Shown here: positions 55,101 to 61,354 of the stretch, in pieces
Position numbering within the stretch: position 1 is the first letter of the stretch
How the letters are laid out: every line of letters starts with the position of its first letter
Assembly (NCBI GenBank): GCA_008828725.1
Contig: MEHQ01003945.1
Location: 17,054 to 81,053, forward strand
DNA length: 64,000 nucleotides
Reading direction: 5' to 3'
Source: Saccharina japonica
Taxonomy: Eukaryota; Sar; Phaeophyceae; Laminariales; Laminariaceae
Position numbers and translations under genes: made by a program
Notes under the pieces: model-generated
What the model saw: the letters and a program-made list of their open reading frames with translations, nothing else
Told to the model about the DNA's origin: nothing
Databases searched by the model: none

Positions 55101-55931
55101 CTTATATGTAGGCATACATGCGACATGAATACCTGCTGGGATACCAACACACGATATCACTCCGTTTTGTTGCTACCTGCGTGTGCTTCTGCGAGTCCAC
55201 CTATCTGGTAGCCGGGTGCGCAGCTATGCTAGCCCCCGGGCTCCTGTTGAGTTCAGGGGTATAGGTGTAGGGGTGTGAGTGACGGCTTCTTTGCGTGCCT
55301 AATGGCAGGCTCCTACCTCAAGGTCGGAGGCAAACACTAAACGTACCGACAAATATCATGTTGAGTATAACCGCACCGACTAAAACTGAGCCAAGCTGAT
55401 CCGGGAAACCACCCACTTGAGACAGCGAGGGGGCTACTCAATGTATGGAGTGGCCGTATTCTTACGACCATAGACCCTACAACACCGGCACCACGTACGT
55501 CGGGTTTTCAACGACCTTGCGGGGCATTGCTTGGAACGGGCCCAAAGCGCCGTGAGTTGTTCGGCGAATCGCCTGAGGGGGGGGGCGGGGGGGAGCTGCA
55601 TGCTACTAGTCACCGCTTGTGATGCGAACTTCAGGACATCGTGCGCACTTTCCTGCAATTGGGTGATATGACAGCGTCGGACGCCGAGGCGGGGGGGGAC
55701 GCAAACCACGATTGAAGCATGGCCGCTGGTGTTTGACATTGACAAACCCGAAAAGTTAACACGCGACCAATATAGAGTTTGTTTCTTACTTGCAGCTTGC
55801 GCCGAACTTGCATGTTCCCGTGCGCCGGAAGTTTATGCACGTCTCCTTTCCAGGCTGGCGGGGGAAGGAACCTCCCTGTCCACCTCCGGGCATGCCCATA
55901 GAGCGAGACGCGGAGTTGCCACCGGAATGAC
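28071..55931 (-). CDS. CCCH zinc-finger protein gene (12 visible coding exons, 27.9 kb)
   Basis: Exons: 55790-55931, 51851-53576, 51126-51650, 50591-50716, 36607-36690, 35367-35845, 33973-34353, 32647-32749, 32170-32235, 31467-31554, 28239-28354, 28071-28130. All introns are GT-AG and every junction keeps frame, totalling 3,896 nt. The product has four C-X8-C-X5-C-X3-H fingers: one near the N-terminus, then about 990 residues of Q/G/P/S/T/A-rich disordered sequence, then three near the C-terminus. Finger spacing and sequence (TGTCKFGASC, TGKCAFGMKC) resemble the plant ZFN/HUA1 RNA-binding family. I infer an mRNA-binding regulator. Start: the first exon is open to its acceptor in phase 1, so either a further upstream exon exists or translation begins at ATG 55897-55899. 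Additional exons in the 13.9-kb intron 4 cannot be excluded. Confidence 0.88.
28239..28354 (-). CDS. CCCH gene, exon 11 (finger 4, second half)
   Basis: Acceptor AACAATGTATTGCAG, donor GTAAGA. It begins by completing a glycine codon, then KCAFGMKCKFDHPTHRNP supplies Cys2, Cys3 and His of finger 4. A short S/P/T-rich tail follows. Confidence 0.92.
29229..29236 (+). repeat. 8-bp target-site duplication of hAT copy B, left
   Basis: CCAATTTA, repeated exactly at 31084-31091. Confidence 0.95.
29237..31083 (+). mobile_element. hAT-type DNA transposon, copy B (non-autonomous)
   Basis: Same TAGGGCTGTGAG...CTCACAGCCCTA termini as copy A and an exact 8-bp duplication CCAATTTA. At 1,847 bp it is the least interrupted copy: no SINE, no LINE insertion, two units of the 22-bp repeat near 30630-30665, and the GC-rich block near 30880-30965. 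It sits in intron 10 of the zinc-finger gene, in the opposite orientation to transcription. Confidence 0.94.
29442..29720 (+). CDS. N-terminal ORF of hAT copy B
   Basis: ATG 29442 to stop 29720, 92 residues: MAHQPIAIDGAGADGRAEGA, an acidic segment, then ARDKVAVRYRVQKERRFSKR and a short tail. It is the best-preserved version of the ORF in copies A and C and the relic at 200-345. It is probably the truncated start of a transposase; no dimerisation or catalytic part remains in the element. Confidence 0.5.
   Translation: MAHQPIAIDGAGADGRAEGAGTAEPGLSTDHGGDVASGEEVTVPSSPQKANARDKVAVRYRVQKERRFSKRPKQGQGFILLMRDDLRGSASL
31467..31554 (-). CDS. CCCH gene, exon 10 (finger 4, first half)
   Basis: Acceptor TTCGGCGTACATAAG, donor GTGAGA. 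It reads ESAQGISHPDPNQLPKRAGH then PPCGFYARTG, giving Cys1 of finger 4 and seven residues of the X8 loop. It ends in phase 1, matching exon 11. Confidence 0.9.
32170..32235 (-). CDS. CCCH gene, exon 9 (finger 3, second half)
   Basis: Acceptor GATCGTTCTGTAG, donor GTGAGT. It reads TGMCTFGDKCNFRHITRGQL-AS. With CDVYMN from exon 8 it makes finger 3, C-X8-C-X5-C-X3-H exactly. Phases 0 and 0. Confidence 0.92.
32647..32749 (-). CDS. CCCH gene, exon 8 (end of finger 2, start of finger 3)
   Basis: Acceptor CCACCGGTGGCAG, donor GTAAGT. It opens with one base completing a lysine codon, then YNHP gives the His of finger 2. A G/D-containing linker follows, then CDVYMN begins finger 3. Confidence 0.93.
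33973..34353 (-). CDS. CCCH gene, exon 7 (G/P/M-rich linker and finger 2)
   Basis: Acceptor GTTGACTCCCACCAG after a pyrimidine-rich tract, donor GTAAGA. It contains repeats of GGPPxQNMPxxMM and a GG/GP-rich stretch. It then ends with DCHSFIKSGSCRFALQC (Cys1-3 of finger 2). Entry phase 2 joins exon 6; exit phase 2 splits the residue after Cys3. Confidence 0.92.
34354..35366 (-). other. CCCH gene intron 6 with an unexplained 234-codon open frame
   Basis: The minus-strand frame at 34458-35162 is open but has no recognisable domain. Retention of the intron would hit a stop at once (GGG TGA after exon 6). It is most likely a chance frame. Confidence 0.5.
35367..35845 (-). CDS. CCCH gene, exon 6 (Q-rich then collagen-like G/P/N linker)
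   Basis: The acceptor near CTCGTGGAGCAAG has a modest pyrimidine tract; the donor is GTGAGT. It begins TWQQQQAPQPQQAPQPQQAP, then a Q-rich stretch, a GGYGGYRHP segment, and about 15 GGPNGPGG-type repeats. Phase 0 in, 2 out. The alternative reading of the same DNA (T/A-rich) does not fit the flanking phases. Confidence 0.82.
36607..36690 (-). CDS. CCCH gene, exon 5
   Basis: Acceptor TATCGTGGAACGGCAG, donor GTGATA. It is a 28-codon exon reading VSTTPYAMSAPHQHAPQQAA-SSHGYPQQ, similar in composition to the neighbouring linkers. Phases 0 and 0. Its membership rests on phase, strand and composition, across a 13.9-kb upstream intron. Confidence 0.78.
37480..38480 (+). repeat. Dispersed/tandem repeat family, first block (second at 39655-40330)
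   Basis: CTGTAGATACGAGTCTGCTCAGACACGAGAG at 37551 recurs at 39789. A 300-bp piece from CGGAACCGCTTGCTCGGCAC to TTGTAAATCTCACAAACTATCC (38180-38420) recurs at 39888-40122. A partial third copy is at 40150-40325. A long C run follows the first motif in both blocks. Confidence 0.75.
38593..39651. mobile_element. TIR DNA element with TTAAGGGGCCCCTTCGG ends
   Basis: The ends TTAAGGGGCCCCTTCGG and CCGAAGGGGCCCCTTAA are exact inverted repeats with TA on both outer sides. A second inverted region lies inside: TTTCTGGTATAAT...AGTTCTAATGCTC near 38990-39060 against 39480-39580. The TA border suits the Tc1/mariner group; a TTAA border (piggyBac style) is the alternative. No transposase was recognised. 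Confidence 0.75.
40438..40721. repeat. Family P, copy 1, left part (split by hAT copy C)
   Basis: TTGCAGGCTGAAGCTCGGAG onwards matches 60804-61060. Interrupted at 40722 by hAT copy C and resumed at 45513. Both strands are open for 90-150 codons in several copies, but the copies differ by indels and no domain is recognisable. Confidence 0.75.
40714..40721 (+). repeat. 8-bp target-site duplication of hAT copy C, left
   Basis: TTGTTTGG; the right copy at 45513-45520 reads CTGTTTGG (7 of 8). Confidence 0.85.
40927..41025 (+). pseudogene. Truncated N-terminal ORF of hAT copy C
   Basis: Begins MAHQPVAIDGAVGRAVGAG like copy B but stops after 32 codons (GGTGATTGA). The downstream homologous basic stretch remains in the DNA in another frame. 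Confidence 0.55.
41425..42078 (+). pseudogene. LINE reverse-transcriptase C-terminal relic
   Basis: Reads FKRELYDMADAPFTLKVRML, then TLLYWCVTWTLGQEHFAELR, LLRIIGFQRRQRIDHL, and VETTIRKRRLLFAEAVQRT. This is the conserved tail after the polymerase domain in non-LTR retrotransposon pol proteins (the Y.xxxWTL...LRRI.G...R.D... IRxRRLxWAGHVxR pattern). Near 41860 the frame breaks. A second frame gives AQCLADDLRVFRATEGSTES, and a third gives KKSGVRYRGVVEAAGHFMAR to a stop at 42078. The catalytic reverse-transcriptase motifs upstream are absent: a 5'-truncated, dead copy inserted in hAT copy C. Confidence 0.8.
42640..43060 (+). repeat. Probable LINE 3' untranslated region; related end at 54340-54460
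   Basis: T-rich sequence leads to GTGATCACATAATTTGTATC, then ACACTGGGTGTACTGATG and GGGTAGAAAGAACGGG. The same three motifs, diverged, occur at 54370-54455 (GTGACCACATAACTGGTGTC ... CACACTGGGTGTGCCGGATG ... GGGTAGAAAGGACAG), inside intron 1 of the zinc-finger gene. Confidence 0.55.
43684..43766. mobile_element. Stowaway-like MITE (mariner group)
   Basis: An 83-bp element, CCACTCCGTCCCGAAATATA...TATATTTCGGGACAGAGCGG, with TA on both sides. The TIR is very close to the CTCCGTCCCGAAATATAAG type of plant Stowaway MITEs, which are moved by mariner transposases. Confidence 0.85.
44205..44300 (+). repeat. Tandem repeat, about 36-bp unit (GAGGCGTGGCATGTACTCAT)
   Basis: Two and a half to three units of ACTCGTGGCGAGGCGTGGCA TGTACTCAT. 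Confidence 0.8.
44626..44735 (+). repeat. Tandem repeat, about 36-bp unit (GACTTGAAAACTGGGGCCAC)
   Basis: Three units; the third is diverged. Confidence 0.8.
44774..44850. mobile_element. Second Stowaway-like MITE
   Basis: Inverted ends AACTATGTTCCGAAATATAG and CTATATTTCGGGACAGAGTT enclose about 30 bp. It lies directly at the right boundary of the foreign DNA in hAT copy C and next to the short palindrome CTCCGGTCCAAGGACCGGAG (44754-44773). Confidence 0.7.
45014..45135 (+). repeat. 22-bp VNTR of hAT copy C (six units)
   Basis: Unit TTTTGGTCGATTCCCGTCTA with variants. Copy A has one unit (near 11827) and copy B two (30630-30665). Confidence 0.9.
45513..45760. repeat. Family P, copy 1, right part
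   Basis: Resumes after hAT copy C with ACCTTGCGACCCACAAACAT, matching 61060-61290 through CCGCATGCGCNCCTCAGGAG, GCCGGCCTGGTTTG and ACATGCGGGCGGTG. Confidence 0.8.
46035..46160. repeat. Family P, short copy
   Basis: GTTTGCGATCCACGAACAAC... CTGCATGCGTTCCTCGGAAG CATGTCGGGACATTTTCTCG, matching part of 63345-63420. Confidence 0.6.
47031..47340 (+). repeat. Family S repeat, copy 1 (copies at 47510-47650 and 49917-50165)
   Basis: AATTGGTGGTAATGAGGCGC... TGTGCTGAACCAACACGACG AACATCTACGTA, an A/T run, then ATCGTCAGCATACAGCAGC and CAG/CAA-rich sequence. The copy at 49917 keeps all parts. The one at 47510 keeps only the ATCGTCAGCATACAGCAGCA end, expanded to a (CAG)n tract at 47590-47615. Confidence 0.7.
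48616..48867 (+). CDS. Alanine-rich helical ORF fragment without a start codon
   Basis: An 83-codon frame opens after a TGA at 48613 and ends at TAG 48865-48867. It has coding-like composition: AAAHDVQAALAAVQTRAEEN, then AAVQAQVDACRAEDANAVQ and a polar tail. The A/V/Q pattern suggests a coiled coil. It contains no upstream ATG and lies in intron 4 on the opposite strand to the zinc-finger gene. It is a relic, or an exon of an unrecognised gene. An overlapping 260-codon minus-strand frame has Cys/Ser-rich composition and looks like its shadow. Confidence 0.3.
   Translation, partial: VPSTSEESKWPEAEIIRVAAAHDVQAALAAVQTRAEENVLPIAAVQAQVDACRAEDANAVQAGIAYIKHTRMHNERQNTAKQY
49917..50165 (+). repeat. 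Family S repeat, copy 2
   Basis: TTTGTGGTAATCAGGCGGGA to the AGCAGCAGCAGCACACACGA end. Aligns along its length with 47031-47340. Confidence 0.7.
50591..50716 (-). CDS. CCCH gene, exon 4
   Basis: Acceptor TTGCTGTCGCTCAG after a T-rich tract, donor GTTAGT. It has 42 codons reading PGATPQASQGSAAGSAHAAA then NQLPLQTTGQNGVGQQSQMV-QP. Phases 0 and 0. Confidence 0.82.
51126..51650 (-). CDS. CCCH gene, exon 3 (A/S/T-rich linker)
   Basis: Acceptor GTTTTTTGTAG (very strong pyrimidine tract), donor GTGATG. It has 175 codons with A/S/V-rich low complexity and two similar AQQAASAGATAAS / VQQAAGAAGT segments. Phases 0 and 0. Confidence 0.88.
51851..53576 (-). CDS. CCCH gene, exon 2 (end of finger 1 and main disordered region)
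   Basis: Acceptor TTGCCCACGCTGCAG, donor GTGCGC. It starts with one base completing Asn, then YDHP closes finger 1. About 570 residues of Q-rich (QQQQAKQQQSQQNPYAHQQQ), then G/S/T/P/Y-rich sequence with repeated YG, SYG and QYG motifs follow, resembling prion-like or condensate-forming regions of RNA-binding proteins. 1 + 575 codons, so exit phase 0. Confidence 0.93.
53577..55789 (-). other. CCCH gene intron 1 (2.2 kb)
   Basis: T-rich stretch at 54030-54230, LINE-like 3' end at 54340-54460, and no exon signal that keeps phase. Elsewhere nothing recognised. Confidence 0.7.
55790..55931 (-). CDS. CCCH gene, first visible exon (finger 1, first part)
   Basis: Acceptor CATTTTAACCCGCAG, donor GTAAGA. 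It reads HSGGNSASRSMGMPGGGQGG, SFPRQPGKE, then TCINFRRTGTCKFGASC with Cys1-3 of finger 1. It enters in phase 1, so either an upstream exon supplies the N-terminus or translation starts at ATG 55897-55899. In the second case an in-frame TAA lies just inside the upstream sequence. Confidence 0.9.
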
Positions 55932-56114
55932 CTGCGGGTTAAAATGGGTTGAGTTACAGTAGTATCGACGAACGCATAATAGCCATCACAACACCAAGAG
56001 CTTGCTTTCGGACGAACGACCTCAAGCCAAGGCCTTTATCCAAAAAGACGCGCCATGGCTTCGTGTAGGCAGATAGAGAAGGGCACTACCTTGTACAGCA
56101 ATACAAAAAGAAAA

Positions 56115-57036
56115 GGGCATTAGCCAAAAATAGGTATACGCACGTCGAGCCGTGTATAGATACACTGCGTAATATACCCCGGAAAAGGCTTCCTGGCCCG
56201 CCTGATATTGGGCCTGCGCTCCATTGTACCTACAAATGCCTCAAAGTGCGTAGGTACACCTATTCTAGGCTACTCAATTTACGTATCGCCTATTTTTGGC
56301 TTCAAGTGTACCCATAAATGGCTCGAACAATAACTTTTTGGCAACTGAAATATAGACAGACGGCCACACCAGATGCCGGGACTGTCAACCAGCCGACCGT
56401 ATCTGTCAATCAGCTGACCGTCCGTCTACCGGAGGCCCGCGGTCACATTTTTGACATTATAGTCGTTTGGACCACACGCCTTCAATGGATGTGATCGCGG
56501 TGCGAAGAAACATCAATGACGAGTATTTCCATGCCGTGATGCTGAAAGTTGAAAGTACAATACACATAATGTAGTGCAGTACGTATATAGTAGGAGCATA
56601 TTCTGTATAGATGTACGTGTGCAGAGTGTCAGCATACAGCTAAGGGGGTCTAAGTTACGCAACCGTTGGAGCGGTCCGGAACTACATTATATAGCAAACA
56701 TGGGTGAAAATAATGTACGGGGAAATCAGCTACTTAGTTGACAGGTACGGTCGGCTGGTTGACAGTCCCGGCATCTGGTGTGGCCGTCCGTCTATATTTC
56801 AGTTGCCAAAAAGTGATCGTTCGAGCCATTTATAAGTACACTTGAAGCCAAAAATAGGTGACACGTAGATTGAGTCAACTAGAATAGGTGTACCTACGCA
56901 CTTTAAGCCATTTGTAGGCACACTGGAGCTCAGGCCCGATATCAGGCGGGCCAGGAAGCCTTTTCCGGGGCACATTACGCAGTGTACCTACAAATGGCTC
57001 AAAGTGCGTAGGTATACCTATTTTTGGCTAATGCCC
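56115..57036. mobile_element. Mutator-like MITE with about 310-bp inverted arms
   Basis: The ends GGGCATTAGCCAAAAATAGG and CCTATTTTTGGCTAATGCCC are exact inverted repeats. The arms (to about 56425 and from about 56735) stay similar throughout. Flanking 9-mers AAAAGAAAA (56106-56114) and AAAATAAAA (57037-57045) match at 8 of 9. Each arm holds smaller repeats of CTACAAATGGCTCAAAGTGC. No coding region. Confidence 0.82.
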
Positions 57037-57339
57037 AAAATAAAACGTTTCGTACGGGGTCGTGTGTACGTCGGCTTCGATCACAAAAATACCAACAACC
57101 GGATACGTTTTAGACCCTAGGGTAAATCAAGAATAAATTTCGAGCGAAACCTTTACACGCCGTTAGCCCTGGACGCGTCCATAGTGGGGCGGGGGGCGAT
57201 CGTGCAGCTCGCTCGGCTTGGGTTGGTGTGGGGAGAGGATTTCAAGCTGTGCCCAGGAGCGTGCATGCCATGTGAACAAAACGTGTGTGGACTTGAACTC
57301 AAAGGAAGAATCCGCCGCTTACAAATAGCGTGGGGAACT

Positions 57340-58060
57340 GTATAGCACCAGGTACCAACGATGAGCATCCGATTATACTCGGGAGTATCGAGAATATTTC
57401 GTACTCCGATTACTGAGATTTTTAATAGTACTGGCGACCTAAATACTGCGGTACTGGGAGTACGAGCAATGAAGGACCATATACTACCAGTACTGGGAGT
57501 ATGATCAGTACAGAATCCCGAGTACAAGCATTACCCGCTGAATCAAACTCCGAAATACTTGGGAGTATCAGGCAGTATCCTCAGTACAGAACCTCGAAAT
57601 GCAATACTGCTATTAATAGTGCACAAAGCATATTTCCCCGAAAATACTCGAATATACTTCCAGGTACTGGGAGCATCTGATGCAATGTGAAATGTTGCAA
57701 ACGCCTGACATATGCTCCCAGAACCCGGGTGTAATGACAGCCGATTATTTGTATTGATGCGCAGACGCTGCCAGTATGTTCCATGCTCCGAGTATACTCG
57801 GGAGTATCGAGTACATTTGGTAGTTCGAGTACTGATAGTGTTGAAGTACTGGCGCCCTAAAACTGCTAGTACTTACTGTAGGAGTATGAGCAAGTACTGA
57901 AGGCCCAAATACTGCAAGTAAAACAAGTGTCCGCAGTGTCGGGCCCCCAAATACGAGTATTGGCAGTCTCCGCAGCACAATAAATACTTCGAGCTTCGAG
58001 TACTCGCAGAATCCAAAGTACATAAACCCGGAATACTGCGAGTGCACCTCTGAAGTACTT
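57340..58060 (-). repeat. TACTCGGAGTAT degenerate satellite block
   Basis: Reverse-oriented relative of 8948-9692, including the middle piece CTGGGAGCATCTGATGCAAT...GCAAACGCCTGACATATGCTCC at 57668-57720. Units of roughly 50 bp. Confidence 0.6.
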
Positions 58061-58224
58061 TTTGTCGAAACTAAATCACTTTACTCCCAGGCACAGGGAG
58101 GGATATTCTGTGAAATGTTTTCAAAATTCAAGCTCAATGTCGCACGGGTTGCATGCAATACTAAATCACACCCGCGATAGTTGAGCTGAGAAGATGGTCT
58201 CCGAAGATCTCGCGATACGGCATC

Positions 58225-58556
58225 ATGGCAGCAGAGGAAAGAAAGGGCACTCCTTACCTTCTGCGCGGCCAAGGCAACATTTTACGTTCATGCCCTGCTT
58301 CGGCCCGAACGGAACCGACGGTGAAATATCAGTGGAGTAGGACCCGACGGGACATCTTCGGACCGAAAGTTGCAGCAACGTTCAACTTGGTGAGTGTCGT
58401 TGTTGAATTGGGGGTTAGGACCGCAACAGCGGTAGCATCGGAAGCCCGCGCTAGACTAAAAACAACTGGCGGCATATTTGGACTCTTCGGTTGGAATATC
58501 GACAGCAGGCGTCGCAGCAGAGCGTATCGCAGCAGCGCCAGGTGTTGTAGAAGAAA

Positions 58557-58595
<39 letters not shown>

Positions 58596-58680
58596 ATGCT
58601 GCGGGCACTGCAACAGCAGAAGAAGGTGGTGGTTCAAGTCATGGCTGGTCTGGGCCATGGCCCATCTTTTGAAAATTTGG
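58225..58680. other. Possible exon region with a (TGC)n tract, strand undecided
   Basis: GC-rich sequence around a trinucleotide run (58558-58598). On the minus strand an acceptor-like CTTCTTCTGCTGTTGCAG precedes a frame with a poly-Q run, which could be an upstream exon of the zinc-finger gene. On the plus strand a frame with poly-A is also open, with a possible donor GTGAGT near 58392. I cannot decide between them. Confidence 0.25.
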
Positions 58681-58869
58681 TGGGTCGGAGCAGGTCGCCG
58701 CCGCCCATGATATAAATAATTGGTGGGCCGGGCCGGACCACCAGTGTCTGCCCACAAGCCCCATGGGGTCATTAAAAAAACAAGTTATTATTTGTTGCGT
58801 TTTTTGGTCGTTTTGGCAAGAATGAAATTCCATAATATGAAAATTTGCAAGGTTGTGTTCTGTAGGGTG

Positions 58870-59070
58870 CCGCACAAAACAATACCCGGGGGATTTTCCC
58901 GGGTACTACAAGTACCCGGAAATTCTGCGAGCTCTGTACGACATTCATACCCGAACCCGGACTTCAGGGAGTTATCTACGCCTGTTCAACAATACCCGGG
59001 GTGTGGGTACAACAATCTGACACCTACCTGGAACTTCTGAGTTCCGGGCCCCCGTGCCAAAATACTCGGA
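58870..59070. repeat. ACCCGGAA degenerate repeat block
   Basis: Units with AATACCCGGG, TACCCGGAAATTCTGCGAG and TGTACGACATTCATACCCG, related to 8656-8940 and to the palindrome centre. Confidence 0.55.
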
Positions 59071-59439
59071 AATTCTGTGAAATATGTAAGACTTACAAAA
59101 ACCTGTATCCGGAACGTGTGCAAGTTTTTTACAAGACTCCCGTATCCGTACCCGACACCCGAAAACCCTACAGAACGTAGACTTGGTAATTTGGCAAGCT
59201 ATTTGCCAAATATTTATCGACAAAAACGTGCCCGAGCCATGCCGCAGGTGATATTAATACACCCCCCCTCCCATTGATGAGGGGACGGACGAGCTTTGCC
59301 GTAGGTATCGTACAGCAGGAGTGCATGTAATCGTATCGCTCTATTGGACGTGTTGGTGCAGAGTTTTCCGAAATAAAATGCGCCGCCTATGCACGGGATG
59401 CAAATACACACATGGGATACAGTATGAAAAAAGTAAAAA

Positions 59440-59720
59440 ATGGCAGGACATTCACGGGAACGATGTTCATCTTGGGAACTTTTTCTGCGGGATTTCATTC
59501 AGCCACCACGGGAATTCACGGTTATTTCTGGACGGGAACTGGCCTCCATGGGAACCAATCCCGCGGGAACTAGCCATCACGGGAATTTGAGGGGGATTTT
59601 GTACGGGAACGGCCACCACGGGAAAACTTCCCGCGCGAACTGGCTCCCAATGGAAATCTTACTAGCCACTACAGGATTTCATGGGATTGTCTTCTGGGTT
59701 GTGGCGCTGGGGCGTTGAAG
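59440..59720 (+). repeat. Degenerate tandem repeat with CCACGGGAA units
   Basis: About ten units of 25-30 bp (GCCACCACGGGAATTT, GGCCTCCATGGGAACC, and similar). The stretch 59720-60790 holds short repeats (CCCAAAGTGCGCCA twice) but no convincing gene. Confidence 0.5.
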
Positions 59721-60792
59721 GTACATATGGAACACGGACCCTTCTGCTTTCCATAATCTAAGATGGCGTTCCGCTACGGGGATGGTTACAATGTCATCAT
59801 TTTTATTACTCAATCACTTGTGTTGCAGTGCCTACAACATAAAATCGTTTTTTGGCCCTTTTCCTGCCAAAAACTCGAAACCTGGAAGCACCACCGCTCT
59901 ATTTTTTTGTAAGATATCCCGCAATTCTGCTCTAACTCCAGCCTCGCAGCTAATCCCAAAGTGCGCCATCCTGCGATGGGCTCTTTGGTGCTCTCGCTAA
60001 AGTGTGGCAAAACGGCAGCAGTTTTCGTGACCTCTAACCACCGCGACAAAGTCGCTGAAGTTTGAAAATGTGGTTCCAGGTCATTGGATTTGTTGTTTCT
60101 CATACTGTGGCCGATTTACTTTTTGGAGCTGCAGCCATGGTGAGCAGTACTCACGTACGTACGAATATATATAAAAATCAACGCTCGTAACTTTTTTAAG
60201 TCCCAGCTCTTCAACTCTAAAACACAGTGTTTATTTAGTCCACATTTCTTTGTTCTTTGCAGGTACGTCTCAAGCCGATTGCGGCGTCGGTGATATAAAT
60301 CCCAAAGTGCGCCACCCTGGAATACCTTCCCTGCCTGTATACACAAGCACACGTTCAATCTTGGGCTATTTCGTTAAGGTTTACCACCGCGACAGTGCCC
60401 GTGAAAATTGCCTAAACTGGCGGCGCGACTGCTGGAGCTTTCGTACCGGCTGTGCAAGGATAAAACTGCGTGGCCGCGGTGCATCAAATTTCTCCAATTC
60501 CAGCACGACAAAGGCCGAACCAACTACAGAACAGACTATATCATGACTTGGTTAAGCTCGTCCGGGCGTGGTGTGTCATTGGGAGGCTTCAGTGGGGAGG
60601 ACGGCGCCAGTGAACGAGCGCACACTGCTGCATGTCCCAAAGCGATTGTGAGGGGCTGGTTTTTTAAAAATCCCGGTTTCAATAATAATTGACGTTATTG
60701 GCGGGAACCTCATTGTCGGTTTTGTGGGCACTGCAACACAGGTGCAATATATTAATACGCACGTGCACAACAAACTAAAAAATTAATACAAG

Positions 60793-61290
60793 AATAAAAT
60801 TGCAGGCTGAAGCTCGGAGAGAGCTAGACAGTTTTTCTTGGACGTAGATTTGAGCATTTTTCGCGATATCTCACCATGAGGACCATCCGGCGGCACGCAA
60901 CTCTTTCATCGTGCCGACCCCTGCTCTGCCTACTCTGCCTACTCTGCCAAGAGCAGCCTCGGCCTTGCCCTACACGAGGCCCACGGGGGTACGTTTGTTT
61001 GAGGATTCCTTGCCTTTTTGTCACAGGTTCGCCATACCGTGCGGGATGATTATCTGTTTTTGACCTTACGAGACCCCCAAAATATCTACCGCATGCGCTC
61101 CTCAGGAGCGTGTCGGGATATTTTTCCCGTGGGGCGGGTGATTGATCGGTTAAGGAGCCCGCCGGCCTGGTTTGCACCGGGCAGGGCCTCGCGTGCGGTC
61201 GCGGACGTGGACATGCGGGCGGTGGACGCTGCAGAAGACTTTCACCAAAAAAATGGTGATGGAGAGCGCACATATCATACAAAATAAGCT
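60793..61290. repeat. Family P, copy 2 (uninterrupted)
   Basis: Full-length partner of 40438-40721 plus 45513-45760. It shows the empty site for hAT copy C as CTGTTTTTGACCTTACG. Minus-strand frames with C/P/R-rich composition span it, but coding capacity is not supported. Confidence 0.75.
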
Positions 61291-61354
61291 CTTTTTTTCA
61301 CACGCAACATGCATAATCAAATATTCCGTTTCGTTCATGGCCTATCACGGTACT

